A DNA stretch of 64,000 nucleotides from Sarcocystis neurona (lineage: Eukaryota > Apicomplexa > Conoidasida > Eucoccidiorida > Sarcocystidae). The stretch covers positions 11,073,870-11,137,869 of the forward strand of contig KL647288.1 in the NCBI GenBank assembly GCA_000727475.1, written 5' to 3'. The first letter of the stretch is position 1; each line of letters opens with the position of its first letter. Under the pieces are notes generated by a model that did no database searches, had not been told where the DNA came from, and saw nothing but the letters and a program-made list of their open reading frames with translations. Below are positions 48,959 through 61,100 of the stretch, piece by piece. The translations under genes and the position numbers were made by a program.

Positions 48959-51924
48959 GCGCGCTTACATCCACGCATTCACATTCAGAGTATGCTCTGC
49001 TTGGCAACCAAAGACCGCTTTGGAAGCACTTGCCGTGAGCGCAGCTACTCTCGAACGCGCGGACTGTGCAGCCGCAGAGAGAAGTCTTTAAAACGAGGGA
49101 GAACAAATGGCAGTACGCATGTGTAGTTTTTGGGTGAGAAAACCAACAAGGTATATACACGGCAGGGCGCCTGGGACCTGTGTGCACGCATATACGCGTA
49201 ACTATATAAACACGCGTACATCAATGTAAAGATACGCACAGAGAAGAAAGGTGCACAAATGATTATTTACGTTTACGTACACAGAGGCGTTTACGAATAC
49301 ACGTACCATATGTATACACACAATTGTAGAATAAGATAGTGGTTGAAAAAGATCAACGTTGGAGGTAACGAAAACGAACCTACCCGAAGTTTTGTCCACA
49401 CTGTCGTCATCTTCCAGAGGGAGTGGCTCGACGTCCTATTTCCGTCCTTCTCCGTTTGACTTCTCTTCCTCCCACTGGCACTGCGTCTGCTCCACTCAAC
49501 AGGCAAACATACAGACCCTACTACTTTGCACAACTCTCTCCGCCAAGTATCTGCGGATGGGTGTTGTTTACACCACGCGCATGCATACGTGCGTAATTGC
49601 TTCACTGATACCGGTTGAGCGGCTGCCGTCACACTCTTCACGTGCATGTTCGTGTACCCGCCCCCTTTCCGTTGCAACAAATTGCGCGGAACAGACGAAG
49701 ATGCCTACATATACACATGCATGCATATATGCAGTCACCAACCTCGCTGCTCTTAGACACACGGAAACGCATGGCTACAAGGCAACGCTTCATTGACATA
49801 AAGGAAGCGCTGCTATTCCTGTCTGCATCAGACACTTTTTTCATTCCCAGAAATGTGCTGCCACTGTGCTTACGCACACACGTGTGCAGAACCTCTTGTG
49901 ATACGCTGCTGCACGTGGCAACCCTTCACTGGTAGCAGCCGGTTCTTTAACAGGTATGGAAAGGAGCAGAAAATCTCCGCAAATAAGAGTGCACCTGCGA
50001 TTATCGATACACTTGCAATTTCTGTGGCGCGCCTGTGTGTTGCTAGCACTGCTTTAGGAGCACAGCGGTTCGCAAGCGCCGCGTGTACAAAGCGAGTGCC
50101 ACTACTGACGCCTTCGCTGAAGCAATCGCATCTCCCAGTCGGGCGCAGCCGCTGCAATACGTGTTCACGCCTGTGCACGCAATCGTGAACTACTGCCACT
50201 TAACACACAAGCACGCAGCACCGCAAGAATTCACCACAAGAAGCTAGCTGCTCGTACCAACATGCGTACCAGGAGAAGCGAAAAATCCTGACGTCTACGG
50301 AGAAGAAACTGTTGGTCTCGATTGGTTCTTAGTTGCTCTGTACAGGTGTCTGCTGCTGCCGTGACGCCCACGGAGGAATACGGCCGTTCTCGGTAAGTTC
50401 CTGCTATTTACCAGCTGCTGCTATCTATCTGTCGCTGCGACTTACCAGCAAGAGGGGCCGTTCATCTGTTGTTGCTTTCGGTCAGCTACTCCTGGTGACC
50501 TGCCGCTGTCGAGCTGGGCGACGCCCCATTCACTTGCTACTGCAAGCCACCCGCATGCTGTTGTTATTTACCTGTTGCTGCTATCGACTCACTAGCCCCT
50601 GCAACTGCTACGCACCTGCTGGGGCTGTCAATTAACTGCTGCCATCCACTCAGTCGCACCAGTAGGGCTCGCTCCGCGCGCCACCAAACACTGCACTGCA
50701 ATTCTCAAACCTATCGCTGATATACATTCTTGCGGGCCTCTATGCAACTGTAGCGCTTTGCAAAGCTACGTAGCTAGTTGCTGCTACCAAAACTTCTTGT
50801 CCCATGCACATGTGTCGGGATGCCCGAATACGTCGACAAATATGACGGACTACGTGTTAAAGTTTTTACGAATACACTCGTGTACCCGTATTTGACATAC
50901 GCGGATAGATCCTGTCTTTCATCAGTACATTCATATGTGTGTGTGTATACGTATGCTTCGGGGATTTTGTATTACGTTGTCCACACCTGTACGTATTGCA
51001 GTTGACTGCATCCCTATCTACGGAAGCAGAAATCGTACGCGTATAGACGAGATTACGTATACAAACTACGTAGAAGGGACTACGCACACACGCGCCACAC
51101 GTGGTAAATATTCACCAATTTGTCCGTGTGGACATCCACACGGTCGGGTAGGTCCTGTTGGGTGCCTTTGTGTAGGCACACACTAATGCGTACATCTACT
51201 TACACATGTGTATATATATATATGTATTTATGTTGAGAGGGGGAAACAAAACATCCCCGAAACATACACATACACACGCACATATGTGTATGTAGGTACC
51301 TGCATCCATCCGTATGTGCATCAATGTTTGTGTTGGTAAGAGTGAAGCCACTCGCCGAGTAGTTTTGCACACAGGAAAGACAGGCCTTGTAGATCGGAGC
51401 GCACACTGATAAATCAGCAAAATTCATCCCGCACGATGAATAAATAGCTCCGTGCGTTTTGTACCCCCTACACGGACACTTTACGACATGTCTGTACGCA
51501 GTCTGAAGACGTGTAGACCGTCTCCTCCAAAATGAGCCGCTGCCAACAGGTATAGAAGACACGTCGAACCATGCACAAATTATGATGTTCACCGCAGTCG
51601 TAGATTACTATAAGTACATATACATAGACATACATATGTTTAACGTGTCCAAACCCCTACGTATACGTGAATTTACAGATGGACTAGAAGTTGCAACTGT
51701 ATCCGAGTGTACGGCGTACACCACATGTAGGAAGTTGCAGGAGGCCGTGCCCAACTCGTCCCTGCATTCATGCGCAAACATCCACAACTATGCATGCATA
51801 CATACATACATTTCTACGTGTGTGCGCAGTCATCGGTCTTGACACTGCAGGGATAGACACATCGCCGGGTTCACAACGCAGAGCTGCATTCACGTTTGTA
51901 TGCTTTGCGGATCAGGCTTGGAGG

Positions 51925-52902
51925 CAGAGGGAGACAAATGTACGTACGCGTATGTGGTTGCATCTTGTGTTTACGCACGACACACGGTAACCATGCAAAT
52001 TTTTGCGTAGGGAAGACTCGGTATTCTTCAAACGAGAGCTTTTCGGCACTAAAACGCAGCGACGTAGCTCCTTCCATTTGCCGACGAACCACACACCAGC
52101 AAAAGTCATGACGGGACGGCTGATATGATTGCAACTTACCAACGTTTCGTTGCTGTTTACTGTATCAACGCTCCCTGGTACGGTTAGAAGTGCCGTGACG
52201 ACCGCAGAAACCTTATATACGACGAATGGAAAGAGTACCGGGAAAAAGGGCGTTGGCAACAGGTCCACTTTCAATGCCACCTTCTACAGACAGTGGCGCG
52301 GACGACATCATCGGTCGCAGAACAGATGTGTGGTTGATTGGAGAGGAACTTTAGCAACAGTTCCACTCTTTTCCTTGTGCTCGTCACGATATAAAGTACG
52401 TCTTTAACTTGCTTGCGTCACGGGTGTCGAGGGATCCGAGTTCGCTCCCACGCATGACATTTTTCCGAATACTCCCCCTCACTCGCGGTTCTCACCATCG
52501 AGATACCGGTCTTGCATGCAAAACTGCACAGAGATCCTCGTGTACGGTCGCAGGGGTAGCACTACCGCCGTCGCCGGTTTTTTTCCTCAAACACAACACC
52601 ACAGTTTTCCAAGAAGTCGAAGCTGTCGTATATTCGTCCACTTCCTCTAGATCTTCTCGAGGCCCTCCACCCCCCCGTTGCCCACGGGTCGTGACGCAGG
52701 ACGAGCACTGCCCGAGACAGCGTCGCCAGTAGACAAGTGTGGCGTAGCCGGCCTTTTCAGAGGCCCGTCCCTCATCTAGAAGGTTTTCATTCCTTCTGCG
52801 CGTACCTGCTATAGAATACTTTCTCTCCTCTCCGCGCATTGGCTCTGGCCATGACCTACGCAGGAATACGGAGACTGGGAACAAATGTCGGCTCCGGCTC
52901 AT
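51925..52902 (-). CDS. Possible multi-exon gene, unrecognised
   Basis: An ATG at 52902 opens MSRSRHLFPVSVFLRRSW, continuing through an acidic stretch (REDLEEVDEY, after RGGGGP) to 52492. A separate exon at 52282-52141 follows the acceptor CTGTCTGTAG. It reads PTPFFPVLFPFVVYKVSAVV and ends NSNETL before a perfect GTAAGTTG donor. If only 20 bases are removed (acceptor ATATCAG) the frame continues FSAEKLSFEEYRVFPTQKF up to a GTACGT donor near 51,951. If they are not removed, a different frame stays open. Hydrophobic segments suggest a membrane protein. No family recognised. Confidence 0.3.
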
Positions 52903-52949
52903 GGAGACAACGGGGAGACACGACAGCAGCAACACAACAGCTAGCGGTC

Positions 52950-53150
52950 ACCGTCGAACATTAGCAGGAGCAGCAGTAACCGCACCTGCAGCAGCAGCCC
53001 CATCAGCAACAGCAGAAATAGTACGGGCAGGAGAAGCAGCCGCAGTGGCAGCAGCGGCAGAAGATACGAGAACAGACTACCAGTGTGTAGTCCTGCAGCT
53101 GCAGCAGCGACAACAGCGACAATCGCAGATCATGTTTTCGGCAGCCGAAC
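52950..53150. repeat. CAG/GCA-rich degenerate triplet repeat
   Basis: A stretch dominated by AGCAGCAG, GCAGCAGC and GCAGTGGCAG words. On the plus strand it reads as Ala-rich AGAAVTAPAAAAPSA-type peptide. It resembles the triplet-rich DNA common in coccidian genomes; no gene was assigned. Confidence 0.6.
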
Positions 53151-53819
53151 AGCTTCCTTTCAGCTCGAAGCTGCTGCTCTCCACTCACACACAGCGGTGC
53201 AAGCACCACTCTGAATCTCCTTGTATATAGGTTGACCTTTTTTGCAACACTAGTAGCAGCCTCACCCGATGTGTGCGCGCACTCGGCGACCACCCTGCCC
53301 AATCCTAGTTCTCTTCATTTATCCAGTTGACTCCTCCATGTGTACTTAATCTCACTTCTTCCCAGAAGGTACTGGACTGCGCGAAGCTGCGTGCAGCGAC
53401 CCACTTTTCCGTGAAATTTCGTCCTAGCACCTCTAGTCTGCAGCATTGTCTCTTCGATGTGGGCCCGAGGTTCTTTTCTATTATCACCTGACCTCTCTTT
53501 GTTGTGAATATCAGGATCCTCGTGTTTTCACCCGCTTCTGAGTACGCGCCTGAATATGTGTGTGCTCCTCAGTGGATGTACACTAGTTTGCACATTTTTC
53601 ACTGAGAGCTACGTATGCACGTGAGCTCCTATATACATACGTTTGGTAAGTGTGTGGCTGTGTGTACTCCTACAGAAACAGTTATACACGTACAAGACGC
53701 GGACATTTAAACGAACGAATAGACAGGTCGCTTGCCTCTTGCTAGTGCATGTGTGCGTGTGTGTGTGTGTGCACATATGTGTATCTTTCTAAATAAGCAC
53801 CTCTGCGCACAGATCCACG

Positions 53820-54720
53820 GTTCCCTCCGGAACGGCTGCCTCTTTGCCTTCAGATTGACAGGAAGCTGAGGCCACCGTGAACCCCTGTGTATGCCCTCTC
53901 TCAGTGTGTCTCTCCGTCTGACTTCTCCAGTTCCGTCGTACGACTTTATCCGTCATCTGGAGGGTGGCACAGAGCGGCTTTATCCTTCGTTTGTTGGAGC
54001 CTGCGGCTCGTCGCGGCCGGTCTTCGTGCCCTCGCGCAGGTGCGACTTTTTTTGCTGCTGCTGCTACTCTTTCTTCTTCCGACGGACACAGCTGCAAGGC
54101 AAGACGCAGCGTGTCAGCACGAACGACTGTTTTTCGGAATGTTCAGTCAGTCTCTTCCGCTTGCGTGCCTCTGTTTACGCGTGGGAAGAAGCTGACAGAA
54201 ACAACGCATCTGTCTTCAACCTTTATGGTCCTCGCACGAAAGGAAGGAAGCGGCTGCTGTTCGTTCGTGACGGCTCGCAGCTTTCTATTTGCGGCGCCTA
54301 CAACGGCAGTCGTAGCAACCACCTCACGCACAACAGCTGCTCCATCCGGCACGTCTGCGTCAGGAAAGCCTTTCTTTCTTTCGCTGCTGCTGCTGCTGCG
54401 CAAGCAACAACTGCTCCCCTTGTCTGCTTTTCCGTCCGCTCTTCCACAACAGCACCTGCAGCGACACGGTCTCCATTCTTTCAGACCGCTGCCTCGGTAG
54501 CCGCTGCGTCTGCTCTTCTTGCGCGGTAGGACGTTTTCTGTCCGCGTCCTCATTCTCTCCCGCACCAATATTGCAGCGCGGCGCTTTTTCGTTCTGTTTC
54601 TTCGTGGGCCTTTCCAGCCGCGCATTTTGATTTTCCTCGAGAAGGAGGTGCGGACTGCTGCCGTTGTGGTGGCCGTACACCTGCTGCAGGACCTACTTGC
54701 TTCGACGCTGCCCATGTGTC
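53820..54720. other. Stop-poor GC-rich region before panB, open on both strands
   Basis: A plus-strand ATG frame (53891-54529, 212 codons, MPSLSVSLRLTSPV) and a minus-strand ATG frame (54715-54143, 190 codons, MGSVEASRSCSRC; basic, with DGAAVVREVVATTAVVG) overlap, and a third plus frame is also open. The CTG/TTC bias lowers stop frequency in every frame. It may be the panB promoter and 5' leader, or hold one real ORF; I cannot choose. Confidence 0.3.
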
Positions 54721-55144
54721 TGTTTTTCCTTCTGCTGCGGCTGTCGCTACTGAACGAGGCGCTGGCTTCACGGACCGCACTTACGCTGCCTGCAGCTGCT
54801 GCGCTTGCTGCTTAGATGGCAGCCACTTCCTTCCTCTCGCTCCACCAGCCGCTGCAGCAGACCCCACGCTCAGCGGCGGTTGCGCGCCAGCAGTTGTAGC
54901 AAAGAGCTCGAGGCGCGTGGCTGCAGGAACAGCCGTGGCAGCAGCGACAGTGACACCAGTAGCAGTAGCAGCACTAGTAGTAACACCAACAGCCGCAGGA
55001 GCAGCAAGGGCAGCAACAGGTGGTGGAGGCGCAGCAACTTCAGCGACATTAGCCACAGCAGCAGCAGCAGCAGCCAGAAAAGCAGCGCTGACAGGAACAC
55101 GGGAAGTACCAGGAAAAGGAGGACGAGATACGTCTGCAGTGACA

Positions 55145-58100
55145 ATGGCAGCAGGTCGTGGAGTCGCAGCGCCGTGGGCCACTTCCATTTGGATGTGTGC
55201 TGATGCTGTGATTCGAGCTGCTCAAAAAAGAAGTAATTCTATGCCTTTGCTCAGACGCAGCTCCTCTGTGGATTTGTGGGGCCGAACCGCAGCAGCAGCC
55301 GCTGCTGCAGGAGTCAAGAGAGCAACGGCGCCGGCAGGAGCGACTACCCTGGCGCCGTCAGTCAAGCAGAAGCCGTATGTGAGGTGTATGTACACGCGAG
55401 AGCAGGGAGGCGGCAGCGCAGTGAGCGGGAAGCGTGAACCGCTGCTTCCTTTTCAGAAGAAACTGCGTTTTGCTGACTTGCAAGCGAAGAAACAAAAAGG
55501 AGAGAAGATTTCCATGGTAACGGTGAGAAAATCACACACGCAGCTCGACTCTGTTGCTGAAAAAGAAGTGCAAACGTCTCTCTCTATGTGCGTGTAGGCA
55601 CACATGTATGTGCATAGGTATACCTATATATATGTATATGCATATATACATATATGTAGCAGGTGTATCAGGTGTCAGGCGTATTGTTCTGGAGCGCAGG
55701 CTTGCGCGCATGCAGGTGGCTACGAATCTCACATAGAAATCCATCACTGAGGGCGCGAAGAAGCCTAGCCTCCTGTTACTCCCGCACACATATCTGCAGG
55801 CCCGACCCAGTCTACAGATACGCATATCTATACATACACGTCTACACGTGGGCGTTCAATAAATGCGTACACATGTATATATGTGTATCCTACTTTCAAA
55901 AGCGATGAATGTTCACACGGACGCACATGCGTTCTACACACTTTGTCCAGAATGGACGTCAAAAAAAAGCGCGCGGCTGTTCGAGACAGAGATTTTCCCT
56001 ACCGCTGCTGCTCTTGCTGCTACGTCGGAGCCTGCTGCTGTGTAAGAGGGGGTTCCTGCAACGCAGGTGGTGGGGGGCCTTGTACGCGCCGTCTGCAGGA
56101 CAGTATATCTACACGCGTTAAGGCACTTATGCAGCCACATGTATGTAGACTTATCTATCTGTGTATAAGTGTTTACACATGTATGTGTCCCTGTCCCTCG
56201 ACATTCGTTCGTGTATATATATATATATATATGTATGTGTCTTTCTCTCTTTATGTAGTCATACATATTCCTATCTATATGTACATACGTATTTCTACGC
56301 ATCCACCTAGAGGTATTTCTCTGGCTCTCACTTTCTCTGTATCCCAAAACATACACACTTGTTCCAGTACGTGTGAATGAAGTCGGTAATAGTTCTCTTT
56401 GAGTTTGCAAGTGCACTTCGCGCTGTGTACGTACGCTGCTCCGTCACGACGCATGCATGCGTCAGATAGAAGTAGACAAGTGAGTCGAAACCAGACAAAG
56501 AAATGTAATTATAGAAAGTTTCGGTTCCTCTGCAGCGGCGAAGAGAAGACCAGGTACGTAGAGGCGCAGCCACGCTGCGGTGTTCCGTACGGTCGCGTAT
56601 ACGCTGTATGCCACGGATAAACAAGGCGTGTGTATACACCTACCGACGCACGCACTCAGTATGTATACATAGATATATGTATATATATGTATATCAATTC
56701 CTGATATATGTGCCCATTTACGGGCGTACACTCGTGCCCGCAAAGCGAATATCTATCTATGCCTAACTAAACACACGTATCTCTGTATCTATTTATCTAT
56801 CTATGTGTCTATCTATCTATATGTAGATATGCAGATAGACGTATGTAAATCTCCACCTCCACACATACACAGAAGGCGAGCATACATATGTATATGTGTA
56901 CATGCATAGATAAGCTGTGTGTGTGATGCTCTGTGTGCACGTGCATGCAAAGAGTATGTAGACTTTGAGGTAGTGAATCGATTCAAAACTACTCCTTCCA
57001 CCCATTTACCCATTCAGAGACTTGTCGGTACAGCGCGCACCCGTGCAATGAATACTCCTCTGCATAGACACATCTTCATGTATAACTATGTCTACACGTG
57101 TACGTAAGTGCCCACCTACCCATATGAAGTGACATAAAAGGCAGTATATACACACCCTTTACGCAGGTAGCAGCTGTACATATCTGCGTGTGGGTGTATC
57201 TCTATACGAGTACATCTGCACGCATATACATACATACATACATCACGCATACATACATACGCCGACGTATACGGATGCATCATGAATCTGTCTCCGTAAC
57301 TGAACACGTGTATCGTCTACCTGAGTTCTCTGTGTAAAACATATGCTATAAGGTGTATACGAAGAAGTAGATGCTCTAAGAGAATTAAGGAAGCTACGCT
57401 TCATTTTGTCTCTGTGTGTGTGTGTGTGTGCGTCTGTGTGTCTGTGTAAGCCTTTGGTGAGTCTGTGTTTGTTGACGAAACCGATCTGCAGAAGGTGGCC
57501 CGTTACGTTTTCACGTGCGTCAAGACAAAGCAAATGTCTACACTTGCATGTGCGCGAGTACAGGGGCGCTCTTACACATGTTCTCTCTGCGTACGTGTCG
57601 CTGTACACGCGTGCATCCACCATCGCATGCGTTGACTGAGCCGACGCGATGAGCCCTTCTCATCCAAGATGAGCCCGCATTCACACACACTCACATACAC
57701 TTGACCGTTGAATAAGATGTATATGTACATAAATGTGTATGTGTACACACAGAAGCAACCTCACCGGTGTGACCCGTGCGTCGCTTCAAATATCACTTTC
57801 ACGCGTGAAGTTCCGACGTTACACTCGTCCAGCTCATTTGGACTCTTTCTGCGTCTGTGTCCGCTTCAGGCATACGACGTATGTAGCACAGAGATTCTCG
57901 ATAACGCCCTGATAGACATGCTGTTGGTGGGGGATTCTCTCGCCAACGTGGTCCTCGGTGAGTTTCTGTTTCTCCGCCCTTTCTTTTCGAAATTCAATTC
58001 AAGTTTTTTCCCTCCATGCTTCTGTCTCTGCGCCTTCGGCGGTCTTCTTGTCCGCCTTGCTCGTATTCCCCATCTCCTCTCCGTTTCGTCTCCACCTTTC

Positions 58101-61100
58101 ACTTCTTCCTCTCCGTCCTCTTCTGCTCGTTCTACGTCTTCTTCTTCTTCGCCTTCATCTTCGTATTCCTCCTTTCCGTGATCCTCGTCTTCTCTTTCTT
58201 TGCAGCTGTCGTTTCCACTGTCGTTTTTTCAACTTCTGCCACGTCACTTCACGATATGCGGCCTCGCGACCGGAGGGAAAAGTTTTCACTCTGCGGATCG
58301 TGCGATGATGACTACTCGTGGAAAGCTGAAAGTAGTGCCGGAAGAGAGCTTGCCAAAGCTGTGTCCAGTTCTCTCTCAATCGAGCAAAGGCGGTTGCTGT
58401 CACAACTAGAAGAGTCTCTGAATTCCACCGCGTGCAGTTGTCCTAATATCTCTCGTTCTCTCTCTTCTTATAACCACCGTATAACGCACCCATACACGTA
58501 TATGCATGCACAGGAGTACGCACAAGCGTACACATATGTGTATGTACATGTATGTATACAAAATTATTTATATATATATATATATTTAAATACAGACAAA
58601 CAGAGAGAGAGAGAGATGTGAGCACGAAGCGTTGTACGCATGTCTAGATGTGTAGTATGTGCGTGTGTGTACACGTAACTCTGTACAGATTGATGCCATG
58701 TTGAGAAGACTTGTGGGGATATCCGTCCGTCTTTATATTCATATGTCTAAATGTGTATGTATGTGTATGCGTGTAGGTATATCCATATCTATTGCATACG
58801 AAGGTACATATAGGCACAGATGTATACGCCGCGCATACATACACTGATGTCAGTGATTGTACGCAAGTAGGTGCCGTGTGCGTACGTATATATGTCTGCG
58901 TAGACTGAATGATTGTACGCGTGCGCACGCGCACGTGGACGTACATGTATGTATATGTGGGTACACGTGTATGCGTGTGAATACTTGCAGGCGTTATTTA
59001 GGTATTTCTTGAATGAATCTGCGTACATATGACGCCTTTGTACATACCTGTCTGTGTACGTTGGTTTGCTGGGGTTCCTGCGAGCATCTCTGCGTGTTTG
59101 TTTACGTGCTCGTTTGTAACTGTCCAGCACGTTCACCTGGTGGCCCCAGTGTCTGTACACGTTCTCCTTGCATTCTTCATATGTACATATATATATCAAA
59201 GGAATTTGCGTGTGTAATCGAAAATTGTATGGTGGGGCAGGCCTTGAGAGCACGGCGCAGGTTGACTTTGCCACAATGCTTCTTTTCTCCAAATACGTTT
59301 ACCGCGGTGAGCAACAGCATCTGTCAAATAGACAGAGAAATTCACACGTCTCTTTCTCTGTGTATGTGTGTATATTTGTAGACGTGTGTCTTCCTGCTGT
59401 TTCATGGGCACTTTCTTTCTTTTACTCTCTCTGGATGCCTTTTGTCTTTTTCTCTTGCCTTATATGTGGTTCTGCATATACGTACATATATGTGTGTGCT
59501 GCTATATGAAAGAGTGTGAGCCCACCTGTCTGTGGACCCGTTGAGGAGCCGCTTGCTTGGTAACGCAGCCAGGTACAACAGAGGCCCGTTTGCACGAACT
59601 TGTGGCACTTTATAACTGACCCAGGCAGTTACACGCTTCCGTATGCATGTACGTCTCTCATGGATGGCTATATATACATATGTGTGTATCCGTCTGTGTA
59701 TATATTTGTCTTCAGAGGCAGGTACCTCTACACGCGTACCTTGTTCAAAATACACGAGTATCTCTATGTGGTGGAAGACATACGTAGGAGCGCACACTTT
59801 TCAGCGTAAGTGTCTATATTTCTATTGGTCCGTACATTTTGGAAGTATGTGAAGCGTAGGCTAGAACAAATCTATAAACGTGGAAGGAGATGTGGATCTC
59901 TTCTACAGGTATAGATCTACTTTTTCACAAAACACAAACTGCGCTTGTCCTTGCCTTTTCCTTACTGACTCAGGTTACCGTTGTCCGCAAGAATCTCTGT
60001 AGATATACAAAGGTATATGCCAGTGAATGTATCGATATATATAGTTTTACGTGTGCACACACACACACACACACACACACACGCATATATGTATATATAT
60101 ATATATATATATGTGTTATACATACACGTGCAAGAACCTGAACGCGCCGTTTCCTTTTTTGTCTGCGTTTCTGTCGCGTTGTTTGGCAGCTGTTCATACC
60201 GAGCGGGATGCGTCTTTCGTCTTTTTTGCGTGCGTCTTCCTCTGCAGTCTCCTGCCGACCGGCCCCTCTCGCGTTTTTCTTTTTTTTGTCTACTTTTCTC
60301 TTCGTATGCTTTTTCCTGCCTTTGCGGCTTACGGCCATCCTTGTACGCGCGTTGGCTGCAGCCGCTCGGCGCGCGGTCGTCGTCTTCGACTTCCCGTACG
60401 GCTCGTATCACACGCCTGCACTCGCCGTCGAGTCTGCCATTGCCGTCGTGAAGCAGACGGGCATCACAACAGTCAAGTTCGAAGGCTTCTGTCCTGAGAC
60501 TGTAAAGGTGATAAGTTTTCTCTCTTCTGTCGCCTTTGTTCTCTCGCCTGCGCTGCTTCCTGCAGAAGTCGTAAACTAATCCATATCTGGTCGCTTCAAT
60601 CGCTCACTGTCTGTTCGGAGGACGTCACAGGGAGCCCTTCCCCAGGGAGCCGTTTCCTGTTTTCCTCTTCACAGGAGGGATCTTCTCTTGACGAATGGAT
60701 ATTCACATCCGTGTCGTATTACGGCCGGCAGCCAGTTCAGACAGCCGCTCCCTCTTTATCGAGACACACGTAGACACAAACGGCCACGGGTGTGTACAAA
60801 TACACACCAGTGAACAAACGGCCGACAGCGAGCCGCCAGACGTTATCGCGCGTCTTTTAGGGGGCTAAAGCAGTAGTACTCTACCACCCTCGCGCGCGCG
60901 GAGGGATGCTTGAGAAATATGCCCATTTAATAGATAGGTAGATTCGTCCGTATACATGCATGACTTACTCGTCGCTGGCGGTGGACGGCGCCGCCTGTCT
61001 CATCCTCTGCGGGATTTTCACCATGTAACCTATCTCTTGTTCTGTCTCAACGGAAACGTTTCTGCGGTGACTTTTCACACTTGCGTCTAGATAGTGACGC

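Larger units (their letters stand above)
46113..51870. other. Gene-poor interval with many microsatellites
   Basis: Several frames are open (for example plus 46,900-47,025, ALFEELQTATKLTKHNP), but three frames compete there and none has a splice chain. Long minus-strand frames at 48,363-49,187 owe their openness to (TA)n/(TG)n runs reading as YIYIYI and VCVCVC. A CTG-rich degenerate stretch occupies about 50,340-50,650. I assign no gene. Confidence 0.35.

Noticed and set aside
48363..49187. 274-codon minus-strand open frame
   Set aside because: Much of it is microsatellite translation (YIYIYI, VCVCVC) and a 45-bp duplication. No ATG-supported start, no splice chain, no recognisable domain.
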